This document shows, in pieces, positions 33,681 to 39,085 of a DNA stretch of 39,085 nucleotides; the first letter of the stretch is position 1; each line of letters begins with the position of its first letter. The notes below the pieces were generated by a model. That model was not told the origin of the DNA. It searched no databases and was given only the letters and a program-made list of their open reading frames with translations. The DNA is taken from positions 1 to 39,085 of the forward strand of contig JAJYJI010000015.1 of NCBI GenBank assembly GCA_021789605.1. Reading direction: 5' to 3'. The position numbers and the translations under genes are program-made. This DNA is from a bacterium. GTDB taxonomy: Bacteria; SZUA-79; Acidulodesulfobacterales; Acidulodesulfobacteraceae.

Positions 33681-34508
33681 TCAGCCTGAATATTTTTTTC
33701 CAATCTCGTATCCCAATTTTCCAGAAATAGCGTTGCTTGCCTCGATGGTAAGGGGGATGATAAGGCTTTTAAGCTTTTCCGGGGTCGTTCTTATCAACGG
33801 AGCGGAAATAGATATGCCGCCGATTATATGAGCGGTATAATCTTTTAATGGAGCTCCGACGCATATAATGCCTTCATCGAGTTCTTCGTTATCGATTGCG
33901 TAACCCTGTTTTTTGATATTTTCTAATTCTTTAAACAGTTTTTCTTTGTTAGTTATGGTATTCTTAGTAAAAGGGGAAAGTTTTTCCGGTAAAAGTTTTT
34001 CTACATTTTCTTTTGATTCAAAAGCGATTTGCGATTTGCCGATAGCCGTGGCGTATACGGGAAGCATATTGCCAACCCTAGAAGCAACCTTTAAAACCTG
34101 GTCGGCTTCTACTATATCGAGGTATATTACGTTTTTTTCCCTTATGACGCCTACGTAAGCCGACTCTTTCAATTTATCGACCAATTCCTTGAGAATTGGT
34201 TTTGCAATACTTAGAAGCCTTAAATGGTGAATAAAAGACTGTCCGAGTTCAAGGCTTTTTAATCCGAGCCGGTAGTTTTCGGTAAAAGGGTCCTGCTCGA
34301 TATATCCCATATGCTCAAGAGTGGCGAGCAGCCTGAAAATTTTGTTTTTATGGAGTTTAAGGATTTTACTGAGTTCGCTTACTCCGAGTTCTGGTTTTTC
34401 ACCTTTAAAAGCTTCTAAAAGGTCAAGCGAATTTAAAACGGTTTTAATCAGATAGTTTGTTTTATCCTTTTTTTTAGCAACGCCGTCTTTTTTATTTTTG
34501 GTCAGCAT
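33681..34508 (-). CDS. IclR-family transcriptional regulator
   Basis: 275 aa. N-terminal winged HTH (about 20-80: VLNSLDLLEAF...GVSELSKILKLHKNKIFRLLATLEHMGYIEQ) and C-terminal GAF-like effector domain with VGNMLPVYATAIGKSQIAF and the IISISAP-type motif (GGISISAP). These usually regulate aromatic or carboxylate catabolism and sit beside the target genes; no such genes are adjacent, so the ligand is unknown. AAAGGTG precedes the ATG at good distance. Confidence 0.92.
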   Translation of the reverse strand: MLTKNKKDGVAKKKDKTNYLIKTVLNSLDLLEAFKGEKPELGVSELSKILKLHKNKIFRLLATLEHMGYIEQDPFTENYRLGLKSLELGQSFIHHLRLLSIAKPILKELVDKLKESAYVGVIREKNVIYLDIVEADQVLKVASRVGNMLPVYATAIGKSQIAFESKENVEKLLPEKLSPFTKNTITNKEKLFKELENIKKQGYAIDNEELDEGIICVGAPLKDYTAHIIGGISISAPLIRTTPEKLKSLIIPLTIEASNAISGKLGYEIGKKYSG

Positions 34509-34896
34509 TTTAACACCTTTAATTTTAAAAATTAAATTTTAAACTTCAACTTCAAATTAATTTTACATAAATAAAAATTAAATTGCAATTTATTAGAAAA
34601 ATAATTATAAACAGATGCTAAACTGCCGTACCGTATATAGTTTAATATTAATATTAATATTTATTTCAATATTTGAATTACGGATTAAAACTTACGGAAA
34701 TATTTCTGTAAACTATTAAAATATAAAAAAGATAAAATCAGTTGTATAATTGTAATATATGGCAACTGATGACTGTCGGTTTTATTTAAAAACGGTTTAC
34801 AGTCATAAATCAGGAATATAGATAGATAAAGTGGAGAGGAAAAGTGAAAGTAGCTGGAATAGCCGAAGAAGAAGCAGGAGGAGGAAGGATAGGCAT
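34509..34896. other. Divergent intergenic region with inverted repeats
   Basis: About 390 nt between iclR and amrS. AT-rich, with CAGTTG...CAACTG (about 34738-34768) and TGACTGT (34770-34776) / ACAGTCA (34799-34805) inverted repeats, possible IclR operators or a leader hairpin. 34831-34896 is purine-rich and ends in a very strong ribosome site (AGGAGGAGGAAGG) for amrS. Confidence 0.5.
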
Positions 34897-35937
34897 ATGT
34901 TTCCAATAAGGCTTTTCAAAAAAGAGGATGAATATACGCAATGCCTTATATGCGCGCATAAATGCAGGATTAAAGACGGTAAAACCGGGGTCTGCCAAAC
35001 TATTTTAAATAAAGGCGGAGTTCTATACAGTATAAATTACGGAATTTTAGTGGCGGGGAACGCCGACCCAATAGAGAAAAAGCCCCTTTTCCATTTTATG
35101 CCGGGGTCTTTTTCGTATTCCATCGCATCGCCCGGCTGCAATTTCAGATGTATGGGATGCCAAAACGCTGATATTTCTCAAAGCTACAGGGACAAAGGTT
35201 ACGAGGGACATCTTGAATATTTCAAGGGATTAAAGCAAACACATCCGGAAGAAGTCGTCGAAATCGCTTTGAAAGCAAATTGCGGGTCTATTTCATATAC
35301 TTATACCGACCCTGCGGTTTTTTTCGATTACAGTTTAGACGTTATGGCTCTTGCCCACGAGAACGGATTAAAAAACGTGTTCGTTACAAATGGCTATTAT
35401 ACACGGGAATCCATTAACGCTACAAAAGGGCTTTTAGATGCCGCAAACGTCGATTTAAAATTTTTTAACGATGCAAGCTATAGAAGGATATGCGGCGGGA
35501 GGCTAGAGCCGGTGCTAGAGGCGGTAAAGCTGTTTTATGCAAACGAAGTCCACATAGAATTAACCACGCTTTTAATAGACGGGTATAATAATAACAATGC
35601 AGAAATAAAAAAAATAGCCGATTTTATAGCCTCGGTAAGTCCGAATATTCCATGGCATATATCGCGGTTTTTTCCATTATATAAGATGCGTGACGGAAAT
35701 GTTACGGCAGAAAAGACTATTTTAAACGCTTATAATATAGGAAAGGCCGAAGGTCTTAAATATATATATGCGGGCAATATTAAGCTGGACGGATATGAAA
35801 ATACCTATTGCCCTTCATGTAAAAGCCTGCTAATTAAGAGAGAAGGGTATAATATTCTTGAAGATAACGTGATTAAAGGGACAGACGGCTATGGCAGATG
35901 CAAGTTCTGCGGATATAGAATTTACGGAATTTTCTGA
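34897..35937 (+). CDS. amrS: AmmeMemoRadiSam system radical SAM enzyme
   Basis: 346 aa radical SAM protein with CxxxCxxC at Cys81-Cys85-Cys88 (SPGCNFRCMGCQN). N-terminal CLICAHKCRIKDGKTGVC (Cys16, 19, 23, 33) and a C-terminal CPSC...CKFCG zinc-ribbon-like pair are typical of AmrS, the PflA-like enzyme of the AMMECR1/Memo/radical SAM trio. The two partners (amrA, amrB) are not adjacent. ATG 34897 chosen because AGGAGGAGGAAGG lies just upstream; the longer frame from 34831 only translates that purine-rich leader. Substrate unknown. Confidence 0.88.
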   Translation: MFPIRLFKKEDEYTQCLICAHKCRIKDGKTGVCQTILNKGGVLYSINYGILVAGNADPIEKKPLFHFMPGSFSYSIASPGCNFRCMGCQNADISQSYRDKGYEGHLEYFKGLKQTHPEEVVEIALKANCGSISYTYTDPAVFFDYSLDVMALAHENGLKNVFVTNGYYTRESINATKGLLDAANVDLKFFNDASYRRICGGRLEPVLEAVKLFYANEVHIELTTLLIDGYNNNNAEIKKIADFIASVSPNIPWHISRFFPLYKMRDGNVTAEKTILNAYNIGKAEGLKYIYAGNIKLDGYENTYCPSCKSLLIKREGYNILEDNVIKGTDGYGRCKFCGYRIYGIF

Positions 35938-36041
35938 TTTAAGCACTAAATCTTGGCTGTTAAAATGCGAGTTAAAATTTTCTTGAATTAAGATGCCGCA
36001 ATATTATATAATCATAAATCAAGTTATCCATTTCATTTATT

Positions 36042-36115
36042 TGGGGGATCGTCTAGCGGCAGGACCTGGGACTCTGACTCCCATTACGGAGGTTCGAATC
36101 CTTCTCCCCCAGCCA
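36042..36115 (+). tRNA. tRNA-Gln (CTG anticodon)
   Basis: Acceptor TGGGGGA (36042-36048) pairs with TCCCCCA (36105-36111), discriminator G, encoded CCA at 36113-36115. Anticodon stem TGGGA/TCCCA around loop CTCTGAC, giving CTG (reads CAG). T arm GGAGG-TTCGAAT-CCTTC. D arm with AGCGGCAGGAC. An integrase gene follows, making its 3' end a likely attachment site. Confidence 0.93.
36091..36115. other. Candidate attachment site (tRNA 3' end)
   Basis: The T-loop to CCA end of tRNA-Gln, the usual crossover target of tyrosine integrases, lies 170 nt upstream of the integrase, in same orientation. No second copy is seen in the remaining 3 kb, so the far end is outside the window or lost. Confidence 0.4.
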
Positions 36116-36138
36116 TTCAAAAACCGCAGTAAATAAGC

Positions 36139-36154
36139 AACCCTCCGGGTTTTT
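36139..36154 (+). terminator. tRNA terminator
   Basis: AACCC-TCC-GGGTT hairpin (36139-36151) directly followed by a T run, 24 nt after the tRNA. Confidence 0.6.
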
Positions 36155-36210
36155 CATCACGCAGGTTTATGCACGAAAACGAACCAAAATGGTCGTTTAT
36201 GCAATTTTTT

Positions 36211-36232
36211 CCTATACTATTCCTATACTTTT
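36211..36232. repeat. Tandem 11-bp repeat in integrase promoter
   Basis: CCTATACTATT (36211-36221) and CCTATACTTTT (36222-36232), 10 of 11 identical, immediately upstream of a TATAAT at 36235-36240. The AGTATAG core recurs as an inverted pair inside the gene (36464-36470 and 36480-36486). Possible regulator or recombination-arm sites. Confidence 0.55.
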
Positions 36233-36283
36233 GATATAATGTCCCATAGTATTAAATTAATAGGTTAGTAGGGAGATGCTGCC

Positions 36284-37324
36284 ATGGCAAGCATTTACAG
36301 GCTTAAAAACTCTAAGAACTGGTATTACTGTATTACCTATAACGGCAGGAAATACCAGGGAAGCACAAAGACGACGGATAAGCAGTCCGCTAAGCTTATC
36401 GCCGAGGCAAGGCAGACGGATTTAGCGAGGGAAGAAAATAAAATTCCCGCCTTAAAGAAAAAAAGTATAGGAAACTTTTCTATACTATGGGAAGAATATT
36501 TAAAGGCGCGGGTCGTTTCCGACGTCAGGAAAAGGACCGCCTCCAAACATTTCCTTCCGGTATTCGGCAATAAGCGCCTTAACGGTATAGCGATGCCGGA
36601 CATAAGAAGCTACCAGCTAGAAAGGAAGCTCGAACTCATGTCCCTCGAAAAAAACGAGGGGAAAAGGGAAGCCGCCATCAATTTCCGTTCCGTCAATTAC
36701 GAAATTGCAATCCTCAGGAATTTTTTCAATTACTGCATCGAAAAAAAGTATATAGACAAGAACCCCTGCGAAGGCATTAAGAAACTAAACGAACTCTCCA
36801 GGCTCAGGACATTATCCGACGACGAAATAGCAAAACTGGTTGCCGGGGCGACAAACAAACTCACCAGGGACATAATAATGTTTTTAATATTTACCGGCTG
36901 CCGGAAGGGAGAAGCCCTTAATTTAAAATGGAACGACGTGGATTTGGACAACGGCGTTATCGCTATTAAAGCCACCAAGACGAGGCATGACCGCTATATG
37001 CCCGTTTCCGCCCCTCTAAAGGGGCATTTGGAGGGCATAGAAAAGGTTGACGGCTGTTCGCACGTGTTTAATAGCGGAGGCAAGAAAATCGTGGATTTTA
37101 AGCACTCCTTCAAGACGGCCTGCCGAAACGCCGGATTAAAGGATTTGCGCATCCACGACCTTCGGCACGTGTTCGCGTCTAAAATGGTTATGAACGGCAC
37201 GTCGTTATACATAACCGGCGAACTCCTCGGCCACCGGACGTCGAATATGACGAAACGGTATTCGCATCTCGTTCCGGATACGCTTAGGAAAGCGGTTAAT
37301 GACGTGTGGGGCAAGAAAAAATAA
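36284..37324 (+). CDS. Tyrosine recombinase/integrase
   Basis: 346 aa phage- or island-type integrase. Short N-terminal AP2-like arm-binding segment (about 1-45, NWYYCITYNGRKYQGST), SAM-like core-binding domain (about 60-170), catalytic domain with Arg207 (TGCRKGEA), Lys232, His291-x2-Arg294 (HDLRH), His317 (LGHRTSNMTKRYSH) and nucleophile Tyr326. All catalytic residues are present. GGGAG ribosome site. Placement directly after tRNA-Gln means it probably integrated a mobile element there. Confidence 0.95.
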   Translation: MASIYRLKNSKNWYYCITYNGRKYQGSTKTTDKQSAKLIAEARQTDLAREENKIPALKKKSIGNFSILWEEYLKARVVSDVRKRTASKHFLPVFGNKRLNGIAMPDIRSYQLERKLELMSLEKNEGKREAAINFRSVNYEIAILRNFFNYCIEKKYIDKNPCEGIKKLNELSRLRTLSDDEIAKLVAGATNKLTRDIIMFLIFTGCRKGEALNLKWNDVDLDNGVIAIKATKTRHDRYMPVSAPLKGHLEGIEKVDGCSHVFNSGGKKIVDFKHSFKTACRNAGLKDLRIHDLRHVFASKMVMNGTSLYITGELLGHRTSNMTKRYSHLVPDTLRKAVNDVWGKKK

Positions 37325-37383
37325 ATTTGTTTCAGATGTTATTGAGATACCAAAGTGGAATCTCAAAATTTAAAAAAAATATG

Positions 37384-37402
37384 TGGTCGCAATTTGCGGC
37401 CA
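37384..37402. promoter_or_regulatory. Palindromic operator-like site
   Basis: TGGTCGCAA (37384-37392), one base, TTGCGGCCA (37394-37402); one mismatch between the arms. It lies 17 nt before the ORF6N gene's ATG, just ahead of its ribosome site. Confidence 0.45.
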
Positions 37403-37418
37403 TAAACCGGAGGATTTT

Positions 37419-37964
37419 ATGAGCCAGATTGTAAAGCTTGAAGCCGTCCCGGACAAGATTATAGACGTCCGGGGAGAAAAAGTAATCATAGACAGCGACG
37501 TGGCCGTGCTATACGGAGTTGAAACAAGGGAAATTAATCAGGCTGTTAAGAATAACCCTGATAAATTTCCGGAGGATTATATTATAAAACTTAAGGCCAC
37601 GGAAAAAAACGAACTGATCAAAAATTTTGACCGGTTTAATAAAATCAAGCATTCGAGCGCAGACTTAAAAGCCTTTACCGAAAAAGGCCTCTATATGCTT
37701 GCCACTATAATCAAAAGCCCTAAAGCGGTCCAGACCACCCTGGATATCATTGAAACCTACGCCAGAATAAGGGACCTCTCAAGAAGCATGTCGAGGCTTC
37801 CTGTAGCGGACAAAGCCGAACAAAAAACCATAATGGAGAAGGCTGCCGAAGTTTTAGGCGGCATCCTCGACGACGCCCTGGAGACGACCGGCAGCGAAAC
37901 CACCCTCGAACTTAACCTTGCCGTCATAAAGGTAAAACATACGGTTAAGAAAGGGAAGAAATAA
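37419..37964 (+). CDS. ORF6N-domain phage-type DNA-binding protein
   Basis: 181 aa. ORF6N domain at about 12-100: VIIDSDVAVLYGVETREINQAVKNNPDKFPEDYIIKL and AFTEKGLYMLATIIKSPKA, as in phage and integrated-element proteins of the KilA-N/ORF6N group, thought to bind DNA. C-terminus helical then basic (VKHTVKKGKK). Start at ATG 37419 with CCGGAGG upstream, rather than 37383, where the frame runs through a palindrome. Role in the element unknown; autoregulation at the palindrome is possible. Confidence 0.82.
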   Translation: MSQIVKLEAVPDKIIDVRGEKVIIDSDVAVLYGVETREINQAVKNNPDKFPEDYIIKLKATEKNELIKNFDRFNKIKHSSADLKAFTEKGLYMLATIIKSPKAVQTTLDIIETYARIRDLSRSMSRLPVADKAEQKTIMEKAAEVLGGILDDALETTGSETTLELNLAVIKVKHTVKKGKK

Positions 37965-37983
37965 AGGATAAAATTCAGGGATA

Positions 37984-37996
37984 TCACAATTTGTGA
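37984..37996. promoter_or_regulatory. TCACAA-T-TTGTGA palindrome
   Basis: Perfect 13-bp palindrome just after the ORF6N gene and 120 nt before the antitoxin-like ORF; operator-like, owner unknown. Confidence 0.35.
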
Positions 37997-38079
37997 CATC
38001 TTCCGGAAGCTTGTTGAAATTTTCGAAAACCATAACGGCGTTTACGGGCAGGAGTGGGAGTCCGTGTCTTTCAATGGTT

Positions 38080-38109
38080 TTGGATTATAAACATTTTTTG
38101 CGTTATAAT
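38080..38109 (+). promoter_or_regulatory. Promoter of RelB/RelE-like pair, leaderless
   Basis: TTGGAT (38080-38085), 18-bp spacer, perfect TATAAT (38104-38109). The transcription start would fall at or next to the ATG at 38116, giving a leaderless mRNA, which fits the lack of a ribosome site. Confidence 0.5.
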
Positions 38110-38115
38110 ACCCAT

Positions 38116-38313
38116 ATGAAGAAAATTAATAAAATTAACGACCTTACGATTGAAGACCTTGACCATATTATAGAGGAAAAGATTATAGAACTGCTTGGCG
38201 ATACTGATTCCGGTTTAGCTATTAAAGAAGAATTCAAAGCCGAACTGGAACGCAGGTTAAAAAATCTCTCCAAGAAAATATCCCATGCGGAGGCGCTGAA
38301 AAGGTTTGTATAA
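38116..38313 (+). CDS. RelB/Phd-like antitoxin
   Basis: 65 aa: MKKINKINDLTIEDLDHIIEEKIIELLGDTDSGLAIKEEFKAELERRL..., ending SHAEALKRFV. Acidic helical protein of antitoxin size whose stop overlaps the start of a RelE-like ORF by 8 nt, the classical TA arrangement. Family assignment is by context and shape rather than by a firm signature. I start at ATG 38116; upstream codons in the same frame (from 37993) cover non-coding DNA. No Shine-Dalgarno; see leaderless promoter. Confidence 0.65.
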   Translation: MKKINKINDLTIEDLDHIIEEKIIELLGDTDSGLAIKEEFKAELERRLKNLSKKISHAEALKRFV

Positions 38314-38485
38314 TGCCCTGTGGACCGAGAACGCGTTGGAAGACATAGGCGGGCTCGACAAATCTGTCGCAAGGCGCATTATGAGTAAGATAGAGTGGTT
38401 CTTGGAACACTTCGAAAATATAATTTCTCATTTTTCGGTAGCGTTCAAAATTCTGTGTCAGGGTGAATCATTAATTAAATCCTAA
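38306..38485 (+). pseudogene. RelE/ParE-like toxin truncated by IS end
   Basis: TTG start at 38306 with GGAGG upstream. The first about 40 residues, YNALWTENALEDIGGLDKSVARRIMSKIEWFLEHFENI, are typical of RelE/ParE toxins (MYxxxWTExAxxDLxxLDKxxxxRIxxKIxWL). The frame then runs into unrelated sequence (ISHFSVAFKILCQ...) exactly where an IS256-like terminus begins (about 38437), and stops at 38485. The catalytic C-terminal half (normally LKGxYKLRVGDYRVIY) is gone, so the toxin should be dead. Confidence 0.75.
38437..38466. mobile_element. IS256-type right-end inverted repeat
   Basis: GGTAGCGTTCAAAATTCTGTGTCAGGG begins where RelE homology ends. Read on the other strand it starts with CCCTGACACAGAATTTTGAACGC, the ACACAgAATTTTGAAC type of end found in IS256-family elements. 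The opposite end is not seen. Confidence 0.5.
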
Positions 38486-38543
38486 ACTATTTTCATTAAA
38501 ATATATTACATTAATTATTTCAAGCATTTTTATTTTATAAAAA

Positions 38544-38631
38544 GTATGCGGAGGACGAAAACCCGCAGCAATACTCTTGAAGCATAGCGAAAAGAGTTTG
38601 CGAAGGGGTTAATTTTTCGTCCGCCATATAC
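38544..38631 (-). terminator. Long imperfect hairpin after IS transposase
   Basis: Arms 38544-38561 and 38614-38631 match at 15 of 18 positions (core GGACGAAAA/TTTTCGTCC); inner stem GCAATACTCTT (38568-38578) with AAGAGTTTGC (38592-38601), one bulge; 13-nt loop. On the minus strand it is followed by TTTTT, so it can end transposase transcription. Confidence 0.6.
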
Positions 38632-38636
38632 GGGAA

Positions 38637-38962
38637 TTATAAACCGATATACTTATCGAGCCTTCCCGGAAAAAATATGGAAAGCTGCGAGAGCGTAAGA
38701 CCCCAGTTCTGTATAGGCATTGTCCATTTCTTCGAGGCGTTCATAACGCCGAGATATAATAGTTTTAATAAAGAACTGTCGTTGGGGAACGCCTTTGGTC
38801 TTTGTCAGTTTGCGGAACTGCCGGTGGACGGATTCTATTATGTTGGTGGTGTAGATTATCTTTCTTATCTCCGGGGGGATACTTAAAATAGGCGGAAAGA
38901 TTGTCCCATTTGTCCTTCCAGGATTTGATGACCATGGGATATTTCTTGCCCCATTTTTCTAT
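38637..38962 (-). pseudogene. IS256-family transposase, C-terminal remnant
   Basis: Across frames: [21 protein letters not shown] / [28 protein letters not shown] / [28 protein letters not shown], then [12 protein letters not shown] and stop at 38639-38637. This is the C-terminus of a mutator-type DDE transposase; the catalytic Glu region and everything N-terminal are missing. Two further frame breaks: the six-G run 38873-38878 (one base extra) and the four-G run 38784-38787. Upstream of about 38962 the homology stops abruptly without an inverted repeat, so the element was deleted from that side. Confidence 0.85.
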
Positions 38963-39085
38963 AATGAACCAATAAATCAAGACAGTAATTTTAAAATCTT
39001 ACTTCCCTAAATATGAAAATCTGTTAAAATTTTAATATCCGCTGTCGGTTATTAAAAAACTAAAACAATTTAATATTAAAAAGGG
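38963..39085. other. AT-rich end of window, nothing recognised
   Basis: About 120 nt with stops in all frames and no motif identified. Confidence 0.4.

Noticed and set aside
34831-34896. N-terminal extension of AmrS from 34831
   Set aside because: The extension is Arg/Ser-rich translation of a purine-rich leader; the ribosome site precedes ATG 34897.
35936-35952. GATTTA/TAAATC hairpin after amrS as terminator
   Set aside because: Short A/T stem without a T run.
37060-37180. CACGTG cores within the integrase gene as parS sites
   Set aside because: Flanks do not match TGTTTCACGTGAAACA.
37993-38115. Long N-terminal extension of the antitoxin-like ORF
   Set aside because: It crosses a palindrome and a promoter, and the residues look non-coding.
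38765-38980. Independent 71-codon minus-strand gene
   Set aside because: Only its first third (EKWGKKYP...) is IS256 transposase; the rest is out of frame after the G6 run.

Overview
The window looks like a chromosomal segment of a low-GC (roughly one third to 40% GC by eye), Gram-negative, diderm bacterium. The envelope genes (hldD for LPS heptose, lolA, plsC), type IV pilus genes of the PilV/W/X/Y1 kind, a sigma-54 promoter in front of glnB-glnA, bacterioferritin and a radical-SAM-rich gene set fit a deltaproteobacterial (Desulfobacterota-like) lineage. That placement is inference from gene content, not from a marker phylogeny. Most of the window is ordinary core genome; the right-hand end is a small mobile region.

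Layout. 1-5.9 kb: a frameshifted aldo/keto reductase at the left edge, a radical SAM/HhH protein of the DNA modification/repair type, a secreted PLD-like nuclease, bacterioferritin, endonuclease IV, a small PLDc_N membrane protein and HldD. 5.6-10 kb: a CDGSH protein, rsmG, gltX, purU and a PHP phosphoesterase. 10-13 kb: the chromosome partition operon parA-parB with two perfect 16-bp parS sites (4358-4373 and 10207-10222) and a perfect 17-bp inverted repeat over the parA promoter, then a YcgR/PilZ-like c-di-GMP protein. The parS/parAB/rsmG grouping suggests the segment is near the replication origin, although no oriC or dnaA is visible. 13-14 kb: a frameshifted sulfotransferase. 14.4-19 kb: serS-ftsK-lolA-yajQ, closely packed. 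19-21 kb: glnB-glnA behind a near-consensus -24/-12 promoter, with two TTGCACA half-site motifs exactly 30 bp apart upstream, as for NtrC enhancers; GlnA has Phe where the adenylylated Tyr is expected. 21-22.4 kb: a HAD phosphatase and ssb. 22.7-29.3 kb: minor pilins pilV, pilW, pilX and a 1376-residue PilY1 with a VWA domain and a Cys-rich repeat insert. 29.4-33.5 kb: a DUF5666-like secreted protein, plsC, an AbrB antitoxin followed by a multiply frameshifted PIN toxin, RNase J, and a 20-codon lysine-rich ORF with a textbook Shine-Dalgarno followed by a possibly pseudoknotted RNA ending in a U tract. 33.5-36 kb: an IclR regulator and AmrS. 36-39 kb: tRNA-Gln(CTG) with a tyrosine integrase just downstream, an ORF6N protein, a RelB/RelE-like pair whose toxin is cut short at an IS256-type end, and a decayed IS256 transposase with a long terminal hairpin.

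How the genes work together: the core blocks cover chromosome segregation (parABS, ftsK), translation (gltX, serS, tRNA-Gln, rsmG), nitrogen control (glnB, glnA), surface motility/adhesion (pilus genes, with PilZ and YajQ as possible c-di-GMP readouts), RNA turnover (RNase J) and DNA repair (nfo, ssb, radical SAM/HhH protein). All single-base lesions I found (aldo/keto reductase, sulfotransferase, PIN toxin, transposase) lie in short homopolymers in accessory genes, while the core genes read through intact. The strongest candidates for something undescribed are the 32.9-33.2 kb peptide/structured-RNA locus, the parA-promoter palindrome, the unmodifiable GlnA behind an NtrC/sigma-54 control region, and the Cys-rich PilY1 insert.
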